A stretch of DNA of 64,000 bases, from assembly GCF_014648355.1 (NCBI RefSeq), contig NZ_BMQY01000004.1:235924-299923 (forward strand). Direction: 5' to 3'. Made by a program: the position numbers and the translations under genes. The notes below the pieces were generated by a model. It saw only the letters and a list, made by a program, of their open reading frames with translations. It did no database searches and was not told the origin of the DNA. The stretch is from Couchioplanes azureus. GTDB lineage: Bacteria > Actinomycetota > Actinomycetes > Mycobacteriales > Micromonosporaceae. This document shows, piece after piece, positions 42,357 through 51,340 of this stretch (positions are counted from its first letter, which is position 1; the number at the start of each line of letters is the position of its first letter).

Positions 42357-43240
42357 CTGCCGCCTTTCGACGGGGAGCCGGCCGCCGACGGTGACGGCGG
42401 CGTGGACGGGGTGGCCTGGCGCAGGTTCGGCTCGGTGGCGGCGTCGAGGGTCACGTCGTGCACCTCCGCCACGTCGTACGACATGCCGAACTTGGTGTGC
42501 AGGGCCCGGAAGAACCGGCCGGCCGTGCCGTCGCGGAAGTTCTCCACGAGCGACTCCGGCCCGATCGCGACGACCTGGTACGGCGTGGTCACCGGCCGGA
42601 AGTCGACGAGGATCGCCTGCCCGGCCTGGCGGATGGTCGAGGTCGAGGTGAGCCGCTGGCCGTTGACCGCGATCGCCTCGGCGCCGGCCGCCCAGAGCGC
42701 GTTGGTGGCGAGCTGCAGGTCGGTGTCGCGGACGCGGGCCTCGCTGCGGCGCTCCCCGGTGGCCGGGTCGACGGGGGTCGGCCCGTCGCCGACGGTGACC
42801 CGCGCGCCCGAGCCGCGCACCGGCGCCAGCCCGGTCTCCGCCTCCAGGTCGCGCAGCCGGGCCACGGCGGCGCCGCCGAGCTGACGCTCGCGCAGGTCGG
42901 CGACCTCCGCGCGGAGCCGCTCGGCGCGGATCTGCAGCTCCGCGGTCTCCTCCCGGCGGTTCTGCACCTGCTCGATGAGGGTGTCGCGGGCCTGCGCCCG
43001 GGCCGGCTCGTCGGCGACGGTCTGCCGGTAGGCGACGACCAGCAGGAAACCGACCCCGGCCAGGGTCAGCGCGGTGACCGCGCGCAACAGCTTGCGGCGG
43101 GTGGCGGACGGGCCCTCGCCACGGGCCCGGCGCGCCGCGGCGTCGGCGTACCCCGGGTCGAGCGGGTTGCGGAACAGCTCGGTGAGGAAGTCCGGGGTGT
43201 AGGTCCGGGGCTGCGCGCCGCCGCCGTCGGGCGAGGTCAT
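42353..43240 (-). CDS. DUF881 membrane protein (Rv1823-like)
   Basis: 295-aa protein: a cytosolic N-terminus of about 52 residues, one helix (LLRAVTALTLAGVGFLLVVA), a coiled coil with Glu/Arg heptads and the DUF881 domain (SEARVRDTDLQLATNALWAAG, YQVVAIG). It is a paralogue of the protein at 41072-42013, and the conserved pair flanks sbp. Its ATG overlaps the pgsA stop and its stop overlaps the sbp start, so pgsA-DUF881-sbp are translated in a coupled way. Confidence 0.9.
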   Translation of the reverse strand: MTSPDGGGAQPRTYTPDFLTELFRNPLDPGYADAAARRARGEGPSATRRKLLRAVTALTLAGVGFLLVVAYRQTVADEPARAQARDTLIEQVQNRREETAELQIRAERLRAEVADLRERQLGGAAVARLRDLEAETGLAPVRGSGARVTVGDGPTPVDPATGERRSEARVRDTDLQLATNALWAAGAEAIAVNGQRLTSTSTIRQAGQAILVDFRPVTTPYQVVAIGPESLVENFRDGTAGRFFRALHTKFGMSYDVAEVHDVTLDAATEPNLRQATPSTPPSPSAAGSPSKGGR

Positions 43241-43854
43241 CCGGCGACTGCCTCGCGCCGCTCGGCGGCGCGGTCCGCGCGCAGCATCGCGCGGGCCTGC
43301 GCCAGGTAGAGGACGGCGGCGGCCCAGTAGAGGCCGAGCGCCCACCACGCCAGACCCCAGCCGATGGGCGCGGCGACCGCCTCGGTCGCCGGCACCGCCG
43401 CGGCCAGCAGCAGCACGGGGAAGGCGCCCAGCAGCACGAACGTGCCGGTCTTGCCGACGTAGTGCACCGGCGGCGGGCCGTAGCCGTGGCGGCGCAGCAC
43501 CAGCAGGGCGACGGCCAGGACGGCCTCGCGCAGCAGCAGGGCGCCGGCCAGCCACCAGGGGATGATCTCGCGTACGGTGAAGCCGGTGAGGGTGGCCAGG
43601 ATGTAGAGCCGGTCGGCGAACGGGTCGAGCAGCTCACCGAGGCGGCTGACCGAGTTCATCCGGCGGGCGACGTAGCCGTCGACCCAGTCGGTGGTGCCGC
43701 CGAGCGCGAGCACGACCACCGCCGCGACGTCGTGCTCCGGGCCGAGCAGCAGGTAGAGGAAGAGCGGCACGCCCAGCAGCCGGACGAAGCTGATGACGTT
43801 GGGCAGGGTCCAGATGCGGTTGCTGGCGGCGACGGGCGCAGCGTGCTGCGACAT
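43237..43854 (-). CDS. pgsA: CDP-alcohol phosphatidyltransferase (PgsA-like, Rv1822-like)
   Basis: 205-aa membrane enzyme of phospholipid head-group synthesis. The diagnostic motif DGYVARRMNSVSRLGELLDP followed by FAD gives DGxxAR-x8-GxxxDxxxD, and five to six membrane helices follow. It probably forms phosphatidylglycerophosphate or a similar lipid. It is the first gene of the conserved block down to the MerR gene at 37790. ATG 43854 has AAGGGGG upstream. The 180 bases up to the VWA gene contain no gene. Confidence 0.9.
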   Translation of the reverse strand: MSQHAAPVAASNRIWTLPNVISFVRLLGVPLFLYLLLGPEHDVAAVVVLALGGTTDWVDGYVARRMNSVSRLGELLDPFADRLYILATLTGFTVREIIPWWLAGALLLREAVLAVALLVLRRHGYGPPPVHYVGKTGTFVLLGAFPVLLLAAAVPATEAVAAPIGWGLAWWALGLYWAAAVLYLAQARAMLRADRAAERREAVAG

Positions 43855-44033
43855 GGCGCCCCCTTCTCCCCCGGACCCGGCGACGAGCCTCGGCGCCGTC
43901 CCTGACCGCCGTCTCCGCCCCGCCGGGCCGCTCACTCGCCGAGTCACTATATCCAGCCCCGCCGTGGCCGAGGAGCACCCCGTGCCGGGCGCCACCACCC
44001 GTAAGTCATCCTAGGAAGATAGGCTGACGCCGG

Positions 44034-45986
44034 TCACCGCCGGCCGCGCCGGCTGCGCACGTAGTCGTCCACCACGTAGCGGCCGAGCTCGCTCACGTCC
44101 GGGCTGAACACGCGTCCGCCACTGCGCTGGGCCACCGCGTCCACGAACCGCCGCAGACCCGGGTCCTCCCCCAGCATGAAGACGTTCAGTGTGGCGCCGT
44201 ACCGGGTGAGCTGGTCCACCTCGCGCACGGTGAGCCGGACCGTCTCCGGGGTCGTCGGCCAGGAGAAGAACGCCTCGCCGTCCGCCTCGAGATGCGCGGT
44301 CGGCTCGCCGTCGGTGACCACCAGCACCACGGGCTCCGCGCCGGGATGCCGGCGCAGGTGGCGGCCGGCGAGCTTGAGCGCATGCTGCAGGTTGGTGCCC
44401 TGGACCAGCTCCGGCTCGACCGCCGCCAGCTCGCCCTGCGACAGCGTCATCGCGTGCCGCCCGAAGCCCACGATCTGCAGCGAGTCCTGCGGGAACCGCG
44501 TCGCCACCAGGTGCGACAGCGCCAGGGCCGTCTGCTTCATCGGGCCCCACCGGCCGTCGGCGAGCATCGAGTACGACAGGTCGACGCAGAGCGCCACCAC
44601 GGCCGAGGCCCGCCGCTCGGTCTCGGCGACCTCGAAGTCCTCCGGCGCCAGGCGTACGGGCAGCAGCCCGGCGCCGTGGCCCGCCCGGCGCCGGACCGCG
44701 TTGCCGACGGTACGCACCACGTCGAGCGGCTGCTCGTCGCCGAAGTGCCAGCGCCGCGACGAGCCGATCAGGTCGCCGGCCGCACCGGCGTCGCGCAGGT
44801 CGTGCTCGCCGCGCCGGCGGCCCGCGAGGTCGTCGAACACCCGGGCCAGCGCCGTGCGGCCGAGCCGCCGCAGCGCCTTCGGCGACAGCGTCAGCCCCGC
44901 GTCGTCGCGGGTGACCCAGCCCTGGCGGCGCAGCTCGCGCTCCAGCTCGCGCAGCCGCCGGAGGTCGTCGGCGGCGTCCCGGCCGAGCTGGCGCTCGACC
45001 GCCTGGACGTCGACGTCGTCGAGCGTGGCGCCGGGATACTCCTGGCCCAGCTGGTCGAGCAGCTCGTCCAGCTCGCCGATCTCCCCCAGCGCGGCCGCCG
45101 CGTCGCCGTAGCCGAGGTCGCCGGGACCGCGGACCCGTTCGCCGCGGCCCCAGGCGAGCTCCGGTCGCAGGTCCCGCAGGTGCCGAGTCAGCTCGGCGAG
45201 CCGGTCGCGCAGCGGCCCGTCGCCCAGGGCCTGGTCCATCAGCCGCGACAGCTCCTCGCGCTGCTGCGGGCTCAGCGAGCGCAGCAGCCGCTCGGCCGCG
45301 GCGGCCCGCCGGGCCAGCGAGTCGATCAGCTCCTCGACGCTCGCCGGGCGCTCGGGGAAGAAGTCGCCGTGCCGGGCCATGAACCGCGCGAACGCGTCGC
45401 CGGTGTCCTCGCCGCGGGCGTGGCGGCCGAGCAGGTCGGTGAGGTCGCCGATCATCTCGGCCAGCCGGGCGTCCGTGGCCGGGTCCCGGCCCCGCAGGGC
45501 GTCGCGCAGGCCGGCGAAGCGCTGCTCGACCACCTCGCGCCGCAGACCGTCCAGGATCTGCCGGTACAGGTCGCGGGCCCGGGCGCTGGCCCAGTCGTAG
45601 CCGGAGAGCTCCTCGACCGCGCGCGAGGTGGAGCGCGGCAGGGTGTCCAGCACCGCCTCGCGGAAGGGGTCGCCGCGCTCGCGCAGCTCGTCGCGCTCGG
45701 CGGCGAGCGCCTGGTCGAGCAGCTGCCGCGCGCGGGTGACCGCGCCGTCGAGGTTCCCGCGGCGCAACACCTCCCGGCGCAGCCGCTGGGCGCGGGCCCG
45801 CAGGTCGTCGAGGCCGCGGCCGTCGCGCGGGCCCCGGCGGACCAGGTCGCGCAGCGCCTCGCGCAGGCTCTCGCCGCCGAGGACGCGCTCGCCCACCTCG
45901 TCGACCGCGGCGCGCACGTCGTACGGCGGGGCGAGCGGATCCGGCCCGTCGCGCCACGCCCCGTAGCGGAACCGGTCGCCGGTCAC
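44034..45986 (-). CDS. VWA domain-containing protein
   Basis: 650-aa protein. The N-terminal 430 residues are helical and rich in Arg/Leu/Asp with many predicted coiled-coil stretches. The C-terminal von Willebrand A domain has a complete metal site: DLSYSM (DxSxS), GTNLQHAL (Thr) and VVTDGEPT (Asp). No secretion signal is seen. It is downstream of the MoxR-like ATPase gene with a one-base gap, the typical MoxR/VWA chaperone-like pair that inserts or remodels metal- or cofactor-dependent enzymes. The client is not evident here. Confidence 0.88.
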   Translation of the reverse strand: MTGDRFRYGAWRDGPDPLAPPYDVRAAVDEVGERVLGGESLREALRDLVRRGPRDGRGLDDLRARAQRLRREVLRRGNLDGAVTRARQLLDQALAAERDELRERGDPFREAVLDTLPRSTSRAVEELSGYDWASARARDLYRQILDGLRREVVEQRFAGLRDALRGRDPATDARLAEMIGDLTDLLGRHARGEDTGDAFARFMARHGDFFPERPASVEELIDSLARRAAAAERLLRSLSPQQREELSRLMDQALGDGPLRDRLAELTRHLRDLRPELAWGRGERVRGPGDLGYGDAAAALGEIGELDELLDQLGQEYPGATLDDVDVQAVERQLGRDAADDLRRLRELERELRRQGWVTRDDAGLTLSPKALRRLGRTALARVFDDLAGRRRGEHDLRDAGAAGDLIGSSRRWHFGDEQPLDVVRTVGNAVRRRAGHGAGLLPVRLAPEDFEVAETERRASAVVALCVDLSYSMLADGRWGPMKQTALALSHLVATRFPQDSLQIVGFGRHAMTLSQGELAAVEPELVQGTNLQHALKLAGRHLRRHPGAEPVVLVVTDGEPTAHLEADGEAFFSWPTTPETVRLTVREVDQLTRYGATLNVFMLGEDPGLRRFVDAVAQRSGGRVFSPDVSELGRYVVDDYVRSRRGRR

Positions 45987-45987
45987 G

Positions 45988-47397
45988 TCAGCTCCCGTAC
46001 CGGGTACGCCCGTCGCCGGTCAGCTCCTTGGCGAGCCGGCGGGTGAGGTGCAGCCCCTCGAGCACGAACTCCACACCGGAGGCCGCCTCCCCCGGGCTCG
46101 GCGCATCGCCGAGGCCGAGGCGGTCGAGGACCTTGGCCAGCCCCGGCACGGTGCCGACCTGCGCGAGCAGCTCCCCGGCCGAGACCAGGTCGCCGGTCTC
46201 GATGGTGGTGCCCCCGGCGACGAGGCCGGTGAACCCGGACAGGTCGAGACCGGAAAGCCGGTCCCGGAACGTCTCCGCGGTCGCCAGGCGCAGCAGGTGG
46301 GCGAGGATCTCGGTCTCGCGGCCCTCCTCGCCGCTGTCGAACTCGACCTTGCCCCGCAGAGTGCTGGTGACCGACACGGTGTCGCCGATGCGGGCGACGG
46401 CCTCCCGCTCGCCGCGCAGGCCGCACCGGCGCAGCGCCGACGCCGCCACGGTCTCGGCCGCCGCGATCGCGAACCGCGCCGAGACGCCGGAGCGCGGATC
46501 CACCGCCGGCGACTCGCGCACCTGCCGGGTGTAGCGGGCCAGGACGTCGATCAGGTGGTCGGGCACGGTGGCGACCAGCGCCGCCTCCTGCCGGATCAGC
46601 GCGGTCTCGAGGGCCAGGTCCACCGGGTAGTGGGTGCGGACCTCGGCGCCGAAGCGGTCCTTGAGCGGGGTGATGATGCGGCCCCGGTTGGTGTAGTCCT
46701 CGGGGTTGGCCGTGGCGACCAGCAACAGGTCGAGGGGCAGCCGCAACTGGTAGCCGCGTACCTGCACGTCGCGCTCCTCCAGCACGTTGAGCAGCGACAC
46801 CTGGATGCGCTCGGCGAGGTCGGGCAGCTCGTTGACGGCGAAGATGCCGCGGTTGGTGCGCGGCACCAGCCCGAAGTGGATGGTCTCCGGGTCGCCCAGG
46901 GCGCGTCCCTGCGCCACCTTGATCGGGTCGACGTCGCCGATGAGGTCGCCGACGCTGGTGTCCGGGGTGGCGAGCTTCTCGCCGTAGCGCTCGCGGCGGT
47001 GCAGCCAGGAGATCGGCAGGGCGTCCCCGGCCTCCTCGGCGAGCCGGCGCGACGCCGGGGTGACCGGCTGGTACGGGTGCTCGCGCAGCTCCGAGCCGGC
47101 GATGACCGGGGTCCACTCGTCGAGCAGGCCGGCCAGGGCGCGCAGCAGCCGGGTCTTGCCCTGCCCGCGCTCGCCGAGCAGCACCATGTCGTGCCCGGCG
47201 AGCAGCGCGCGCTCGACCTCGGGCAGCACGGTGTCGTCGTAGCCGACGATGCCGGGGAACCGCGGCTCGCCCCGGCGCAGCCGGTCGAGCAGGTTGTCGC
47301 GCAGCTCCTGTTTCACGGTGCGGAACTCGTGCCCGTGGGCGCGCAGGTCGCCGAGCGTACGCGGAAGGTCCGTGGGCGGGATGGGTGCCTTCGTCAC
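45988..47397 (-). CDS. MoxR/magnesium-chelatase-like AAA+ ATPase
   Basis: 469-aa AAA+ ATPase. Walker A is GERGQGKTRLLRA. The Walker B position reads IFAVNELPDL, where Asn replaces the usual Asp before Glu. Sensor 1 is LLVATANPEDY, then TPLKDRFGAEV as arginine finger. This sequence pattern is characteristic of a subgroup annotated as Mg-chelatase-like. With the VWA partner it probably forms a remodelling complex. GTG 47397 is the best start, though no clear ribosome binding site precedes it. Confidence 0.87.
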   Translation of the reverse strand: MTKAPIPPTDLPRTLGDLRAHGHEFRTVKQELRDNLLDRLRRGEPRFPGIVGYDDTVLPEVERALLAGHDMVLLGERGQGKTRLLRALAGLLDEWTPVIAGSELREHPYQPVTPASRRLAEEAGDALPISWLHRRERYGEKLATPDTSVGDLIGDVDPIKVAQGRALGDPETIHFGLVPRTNRGIFAVNELPDLAERIQVSLLNVLEERDVQVRGYQLRLPLDLLLVATANPEDYTNRGRIITPLKDRFGAEVRTHYPVDLALETALIRQEAALVATVPDHLIDVLARYTRQVRESPAVDPRSGVSARFAIAAAETVAASALRRCGLRGEREAVARIGDTVSVTSTLRGKVEFDSGEEGRETEILAHLLRLATAETFRDRLSGLDLSGFTGLVAGGTTIETGDLVSAGELLAQVGTVPGLAKVLDRLGLGDAPSPGEAASGVEFVLEGLHLTRRLAKELTGDGRTRYGS

Positions 47398-47494
47398 CCC
47401 GCCGACGCTACTCCCGGCCCGCGGCGGGCGGCCAAGACCAGAGCCTTCCGATTGGCCCTGGTCTCCCGCACCGGTGCGCGCCAGGCTCGGCACC

Positions 47495-48367
47495 ATGACA
47501 GACCTCGAGATTCTCCGGTACGCGGCGTTCAGCGCGGACCCGGCCGGTGGCAACCCGGCCGGCGTGGTGCTGGACGCCGCCGCCCTGTCGGACGCCGAGA
47601 TGCTGGCCGTGGCCGCCGAGGTGGGCTACTCCGAGACCGCCTTCGTCACCGAGGACCGCGGGGGCGGGGTCCTGCGGGTGCGCTACTTCAGCCCGCTCGT
47701 GGAGGTGCCGTTCTGCGGTCACGCCACCGTCGGCACGGCCGTGGCGCTCGCCGACCGGCAGGGACCCGGCACCCTCCAGCCCGACGCCGAGAAGCAGCAG
47801 ATCAGGTATGTCTTCGTCACCAACGCCGGTGAGGTGCCGGTCACCGTGGACGAACACCGCCGCGCGACGCTGACCAGCGTGGGCACGCGGGTCGCGGAGC
47901 TCGGCGGCGACGACCTGGCGGCGTTGCTGGCCGCGCTGCGCTGGGCGGAGTCCGACCTCGACGCCGCCCTGCCGCCGCGGGTCGCGTACGCCGGGGCGTA
48001 CCACCCGATCCTGGCCGCGAACAGCCGCCGGCGCCTCGCCGACCTGGACTACGACGTGCCGGCGCTGACCGCGCTGATGAAGCGCCGGGACTGGACCACG
48101 GTCCAGCTCGTCTGGCGGGAGGACGAGCACCACTTCGACGTGCGTGACCCGTTCCCGGTCGGCGGCGTCTACGAGGACCCGGCTACCGGGGCCGCGGCCG
48201 CCGCCCTCGGCGGTTACCTGCGCGACCTGTGGCTGGTCGAGGGCGATGCCGTGGTCGAGCTGTCGCAGGGCACGGACATGGGCCGCCCCGGGCGGCTCAC
48301 CGTCACCCTGGTGCCCGGCGAGGCCGGCGTGCGGGTCAGCGGCACGGCGGTGCCGATCCCGGCCTGA
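47495..48367 (+). CDS. PhzF-family isomerase-like protein
   Basis: 290-aa member of the PhzF/diaminopimelate epimerase-fold superfamily. Markers are the N-terminal AFSADPAGGNPAGVV, the catalytic Glu in GYSETAFV, PFCGHATVGTAVAL and VYEDPATGAAAAALGGYL near the C-terminus. Family members isomerise small substrates such as DHHA; outside phenazine clusters the substrate is unknown. No phenazine genes are present. ATG 47495 starts a gene 23 bases before the ABC-F gene. Confidence 0.9.
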   Translation: MTDLEILRYAAFSADPAGGNPAGVVLDAAALSDAEMLAVAAEVGYSETAFVTEDRGGGVLRVRYFSPLVEVPFCGHATVGTAVALADRQGPGTLQPDAEKQQIRYVFVTNAGEVPVTVDEHRRATLTSVGTRVAELGGDDLAALLAALRWAESDLDAALPPRVAYAGAYHPILAANSRRRLADLDYDVPALTALMKRRDWTTVQLVWREDEHHFDVRDPFPVGGVYEDPATGAAAAALGGYLRDLWLVEGDAVVELSQGTDMGRPGRLTVTLVPGEAGVRVSGTAVPIPA

Positions 48368-48390
48368 GGCGGCGCTAGAGTCGGGCCCCG

Positions 48391-50025
48391 ATGAGCGCCA
48401 CGATGATCGCCCGGGACCTCGCCGCGGGGCACGGCGACCGCACCCTGTTCTCCGGCCTCGACCTGGTCGTCGCCCCGGGCGACACCATCGGCCTGGTGGG
48501 GGCCAACGGGGCGGGCAAGACGACCCTGCTGCGGACCCTCGCCGGGCTGGTGCCGGTGGAGTCCGGCTCGGTGGCGCTGAGCCCGCCGACGGCCACCGTG
48601 GGATACCTCCCGCAGGAGCGGGAGGCGCGGGTCGGCGAGACGGTCCGCGACCTGCTGGCCCGGCGCACGGGCGTGGGTCCCGCGCAGGCGGCCATGGAGG
48701 CGGCCGCGGAGGCGCTGGCCGCGGGCACGGCGGGAGCGGAGGAGGCGTACGCCACGGCCCTGGAACGCTGGCTGGACCTCGGCGGCGCCGACCTCGACGA
48801 GCGCGCCGGGCAGGTGACCGCCGACCTGGGGCTGGCCGTGGCGCTGGACCATCCGACGACCGCGCTGTCCGGCGGGCAGGTGGCCCGCGCGCAGATGGCG
48901 TCGCTGCTGCTGAGCCGCTACGACGTCTTCCTGCTCGACGAGCCCACCAACGACCTGGACCTGGACGGGCTGCGCCGGCTGGAGGAGTTCGTCACCGGCC
49001 TGCGCGCCGGGACGGTGCTGGTCAGCCACGACCGGGAGTTCCTGTCGCGGACGGTCACCGACGTCCTGGAGCTCGACCTCGCGCAGCAGCAGGTGCGCCT
49101 CTACGGCGGTGGCTACGACGCCTACCTGGAGGAGCGCGCGACCCTGCGCCGGCACGCCCGGGAGAACTACGAGGAGTACGCCGGGAAGGTGTCGGCCCTC
49201 GAGGAACGAGCCCGGATGCAGCGCAACTGGATGGAGCAGGGCGTGCGCAACGCGCGCCGCAAGAGCAAGGACAACGACAAGATCGGCCGCAGCATGCGCG
49301 CCGAGTCCACCGAGAAGCAGGCGGCCAAGGCCCGCCAGACGCAGCGGATGATCGAGCGGCTGGAGGTCGTGGAGGAGCCCCGCAAGGAGTGGGAGCTGCG
49401 GATGGAGATCGCCGTCGCGCCCCGCGCCGGCGCCGTCGTGGCCGCGCTGCGCGATGCGGTGGTACGCCGGGGCGCCTTCACCCTGGGACCGGTCACACTG
49501 CAGGTCGACTGGGCGGACCGGGTGGCGATCACCGGCGCGAACGGCTCCGGCAAGTCGACGCTGCTCGCGGCGCTGCTCGGGCGGCTGCCGCTGCAGGAGG
49601 GCACCGCGCATCTGGGACCGCAGGTGGTGGTCGGCGAGGTGGACCAGGCCCGCGGGCTGTTCCTGGGCGGCGAGCCGCTGCTGACCGCGTTCGGCGCCGC
49701 CGTGCCGGAGCTGGCCGACGCCGACGTGCGCACGCTGCTCGCCAAGTTCGGGCTCAAGGCGGCGCACGTGCTGCGCCCGGCGGGCACGTTGTCGCCGGGC
49801 GAGCGGACCCGGGCGGCGCTGGCGCTGCTGCAGGCGCGCGGCGTCAACCTGCTGGTGCTGGACGAGCCGACGAACCACCTCGACCTGCCGGCGATCGAGC
49901 AGCTGGAGTCGGCCCTGGCCGGCTACCCGGGCACGCTGCTGCTGGTCACCCACGACCGGCGGATGCTCAAGGCGGTGCGCACCAACCGCCACTTCGAGGT
50001 GGCCGGCGGCGTCGTCACGGGCTAG
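48391..50025 (+). CDS. ABC-F family ATPase
   Basis: 544-aa soluble protein with two ATP-binding domains and no membrane part. Domain 1: GANGAGKTT, LSGGQVARAQ, LLDEPTNDLD. Domain 2: GANGSGKST, LSPGERTRAA (a variant signature), LVLDEPTNHLD. Between them is a charged helical linker (about residues 230-330) that contacts the ribosome in this family. ABC-F proteins either aid translation or confer ribosome-targeting antibiotic resistance; the sequence alone does not decide. The gene lies 23 bases after PhzF and may be cotranscribed. Confidence 0.9.
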   Translation: MSATMIARDLAAGHGDRTLFSGLDLVVAPGDTIGLVGANGAGKTTLLRTLAGLVPVESGSVALSPPTATVGYLPQEREARVGETVRDLLARRTGVGPAQAAMEAAAEALAAGTAGAEEAYATALERWLDLGGADLDERAGQVTADLGLAVALDHPTTALSGGQVARAQMASLLLSRYDVFLLDEPTNDLDLDGLRRLEEFVTGLRAGTVLVSHDREFLSRTVTDVLELDLAQQQVRLYGGGYDAYLEERATLRRHARENYEEYAGKVSALEERARMQRNWMEQGVRNARRKSKDNDKIGRSMRAESTEKQAAKARQTQRMIERLEVVEEPRKEWELRMEIAVAPRAGAVVAALRDAVVRRGAFTLGPVTLQVDWADRVAITGANGSGKSTLLAALLGRLPLQEGTAHLGPQVVVGEVDQARGLFLGGEPLLTAFGAAVPELADADVRTLLAKFGLKAAHVLRPAGTLSPGERTRAALALLQARGVNLLVLDEPTNHLDLPAIEQLESALAGYPGTLLLVTHDRRMLKAVRTNRHFEVAGGVVTG

Positions 50026-50045
50026 GGCGTCCCGCGCCACGCGCG

Positions 50046-51278
50046 TCAGGGCTCGATGCGCTGGCCCTTGCCGACGACCACGATGCCGCCGTCGCTGACC
50101 GTGTAGAGCTTGCGGTCCCGGTCGAGGTCGACGCCGATGCGGGCGCCCTCGGGGATGGTCACGTTCTTGTCGATGATCGCGTTGCGGACGACCGCGCGCC
50201 GGCCCACCGACACGCCCTCCATGAGCACCGAGCCCTCCACGTGCGCCCACGAGTTGACCCGGACGTTGGGCGAGATCACCGACCGTTCGACCAGCGAGCC
50301 GGACACCACCACCCCGGGCGAGATCATCGACTCGACGGCGCGGCCCTGGCGGTCGTCGTACCCGTGGACGAACTTGGCCGGCGGCCAGGACCCGTAGTTG
50401 GTGAAGATCGGCCAGTCCATGTTGTAGAGGTTGAAGACCGGCAGCGTCGCGATGAGGTCCATGTGGGCCTCGTAGAACGAGTCCAGGGTGCCCACGTCGC
50501 GCCAGTAGCCGCGGTCGCGCTCGGTGCTGCCCGGCACCTCGTTGTCGCGGAAGTCGTAGACGTTGGCCTCGCCCTTGTCCACCAGCATCGGGATGATGTT
50601 GCCGCCCATGTCGTGCTTGCTGTCGGGGTTCTCCGCGTCGGCGGTCACCGCCTCGCACAGGGCCCGGGTGGTGAAGACGTAGTTGCCCATCGACGCGTAG
50701 ATCTCGTCCGGGGAGTCCGGCAGGCCGTCGACCTCGGTGGGCTTCTCCCGGAACGCGCGGATGCGCCGGCCGTCCTCCGCGACGTCGATGACGCCGAACT
50801 GGTCGGACATGGCCTTCGGCTGGCGGATGCCGGCCACGGTCACCGCGGCGCCCGAGGCGATGTGGTCGTTGACCATCTGCTTCGGATCCATCCGGTAGAT
50901 GTGGTCCGCGCCGAACACGATGACGTAGTCCGGGTTCTCGTCGTTGATCAGGTTGAGGCTCTGGTAGATCGCGTCGGCGGACCCGGCGAACCAGCGCGGG
51001 CCGAGCCGCTGCTGCGCCGGCACCGGCGTCACGTAGTTGCCCAGCAGCGTCGACATCCGCCAGGTCTTGGTGATGTGCCGGTCGAGGGAGTGCGACTTGT
51101 ACTGGGTCAGCACGACGATCTTCAGGAACCCGCCGTTGGCCAGGTTCGACAGCACGAAGTCGATCATGCGGTAGCTGCCGCCGAACGGGACGCCGGGCTT
51201 GGCCCGGTCCGCGGTGAGGGGCATCAGGCGCTTGCCCTCGCCCCCGGCCAGAACGATCGCGAGCACCTTGACAGCCAT
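50046..51278 (-). CDS. glgC: Glucose-1-phosphate adenylyltransferase
   Basis: 410-aa enzyme making ADP-glucose for glycogen or maltose-1-phosphate synthesis. The nucleotide-binding start [20 protein letters not shown] is intact, followed by [16 protein letters not shown] and a left-handed beta-helix at the C-terminus ([17 protein letters not shown]). It is divergent from the GT4 glycogen enzyme, 59 bases away, the usual arrangement in actinobacteria. Translation may be leaderless: no purine-rich ribosome binding site precedes the ATG. Confidence 0.96.
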   Translation of the reverse strand: MAVKVLAIVLAGGEGKRLMPLTADRAKPGVPFGGSYRMIDFVLSNLANGGFLKIVVLTQYKSHSLDRHITKTWRMSTLLGNYVTPVPAQQRLGPRWFAGSADAIYQSLNLINDENPDYVIVFGADHIYRMDPKQMVNDHIASGAAVTVAGIRQPKAMSDQFGVIDVAEDGRRIRAFREKPTEVDGLPDSPDEIYASMGNYVFTTRALCEAVTADAENPDSKHDMGGNIIPMLVDKGEANVYDFRDNEVPGSTERDRGYWRDVGTLDSFYEAHMDLIATLPVFNLYNMDWPIFTNYGSWPPAKFVHGYDDRQGRAVESMISPGVVVSGSLVERSVISPNVRVNSWAHVEGSVLMEGVSVGRRAVVRNAIIDKNVTIPEGARIGVDLDRDRKLYTVSDGGIVVVGKGQRIEP

Positions 51279-51324
51279 GACGTGACGCTAACTTTCCCGC
51301 CGCACTCACGCCAGTCGAAAGGCT

Positions 51325-51340
51325 TATTCTGCCTGACGTG
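51325..51340 (+). promoter_or_regulatory. Likely -10 box and leaderless start of glgM/glgA
   Basis: TATTCT (51325-51330) lies seven bases before the GTG start at 51338. The predicted transcription start would then fall at or within a base or two of the start codon, so the mRNA should be leaderless. No ribosome binding site is seen. No convincing -35 box is present at 17 bases upstream. Confidence 0.5.

Noticed and set aside
44011..45957. A second 648-codon frame overlapping the VWA gene
   Set aside because: It is in another frame of the same strand and has only Arg/Ala/Pro-rich sequence; the VWA frame has the metal-site motifs.
48391..50025. Antibiotic resistance role for the ABC-F protein
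   Set aside because: No antibiotic cluster is nearby, and the linker cannot be assigned by eye to a resistance subgroup.
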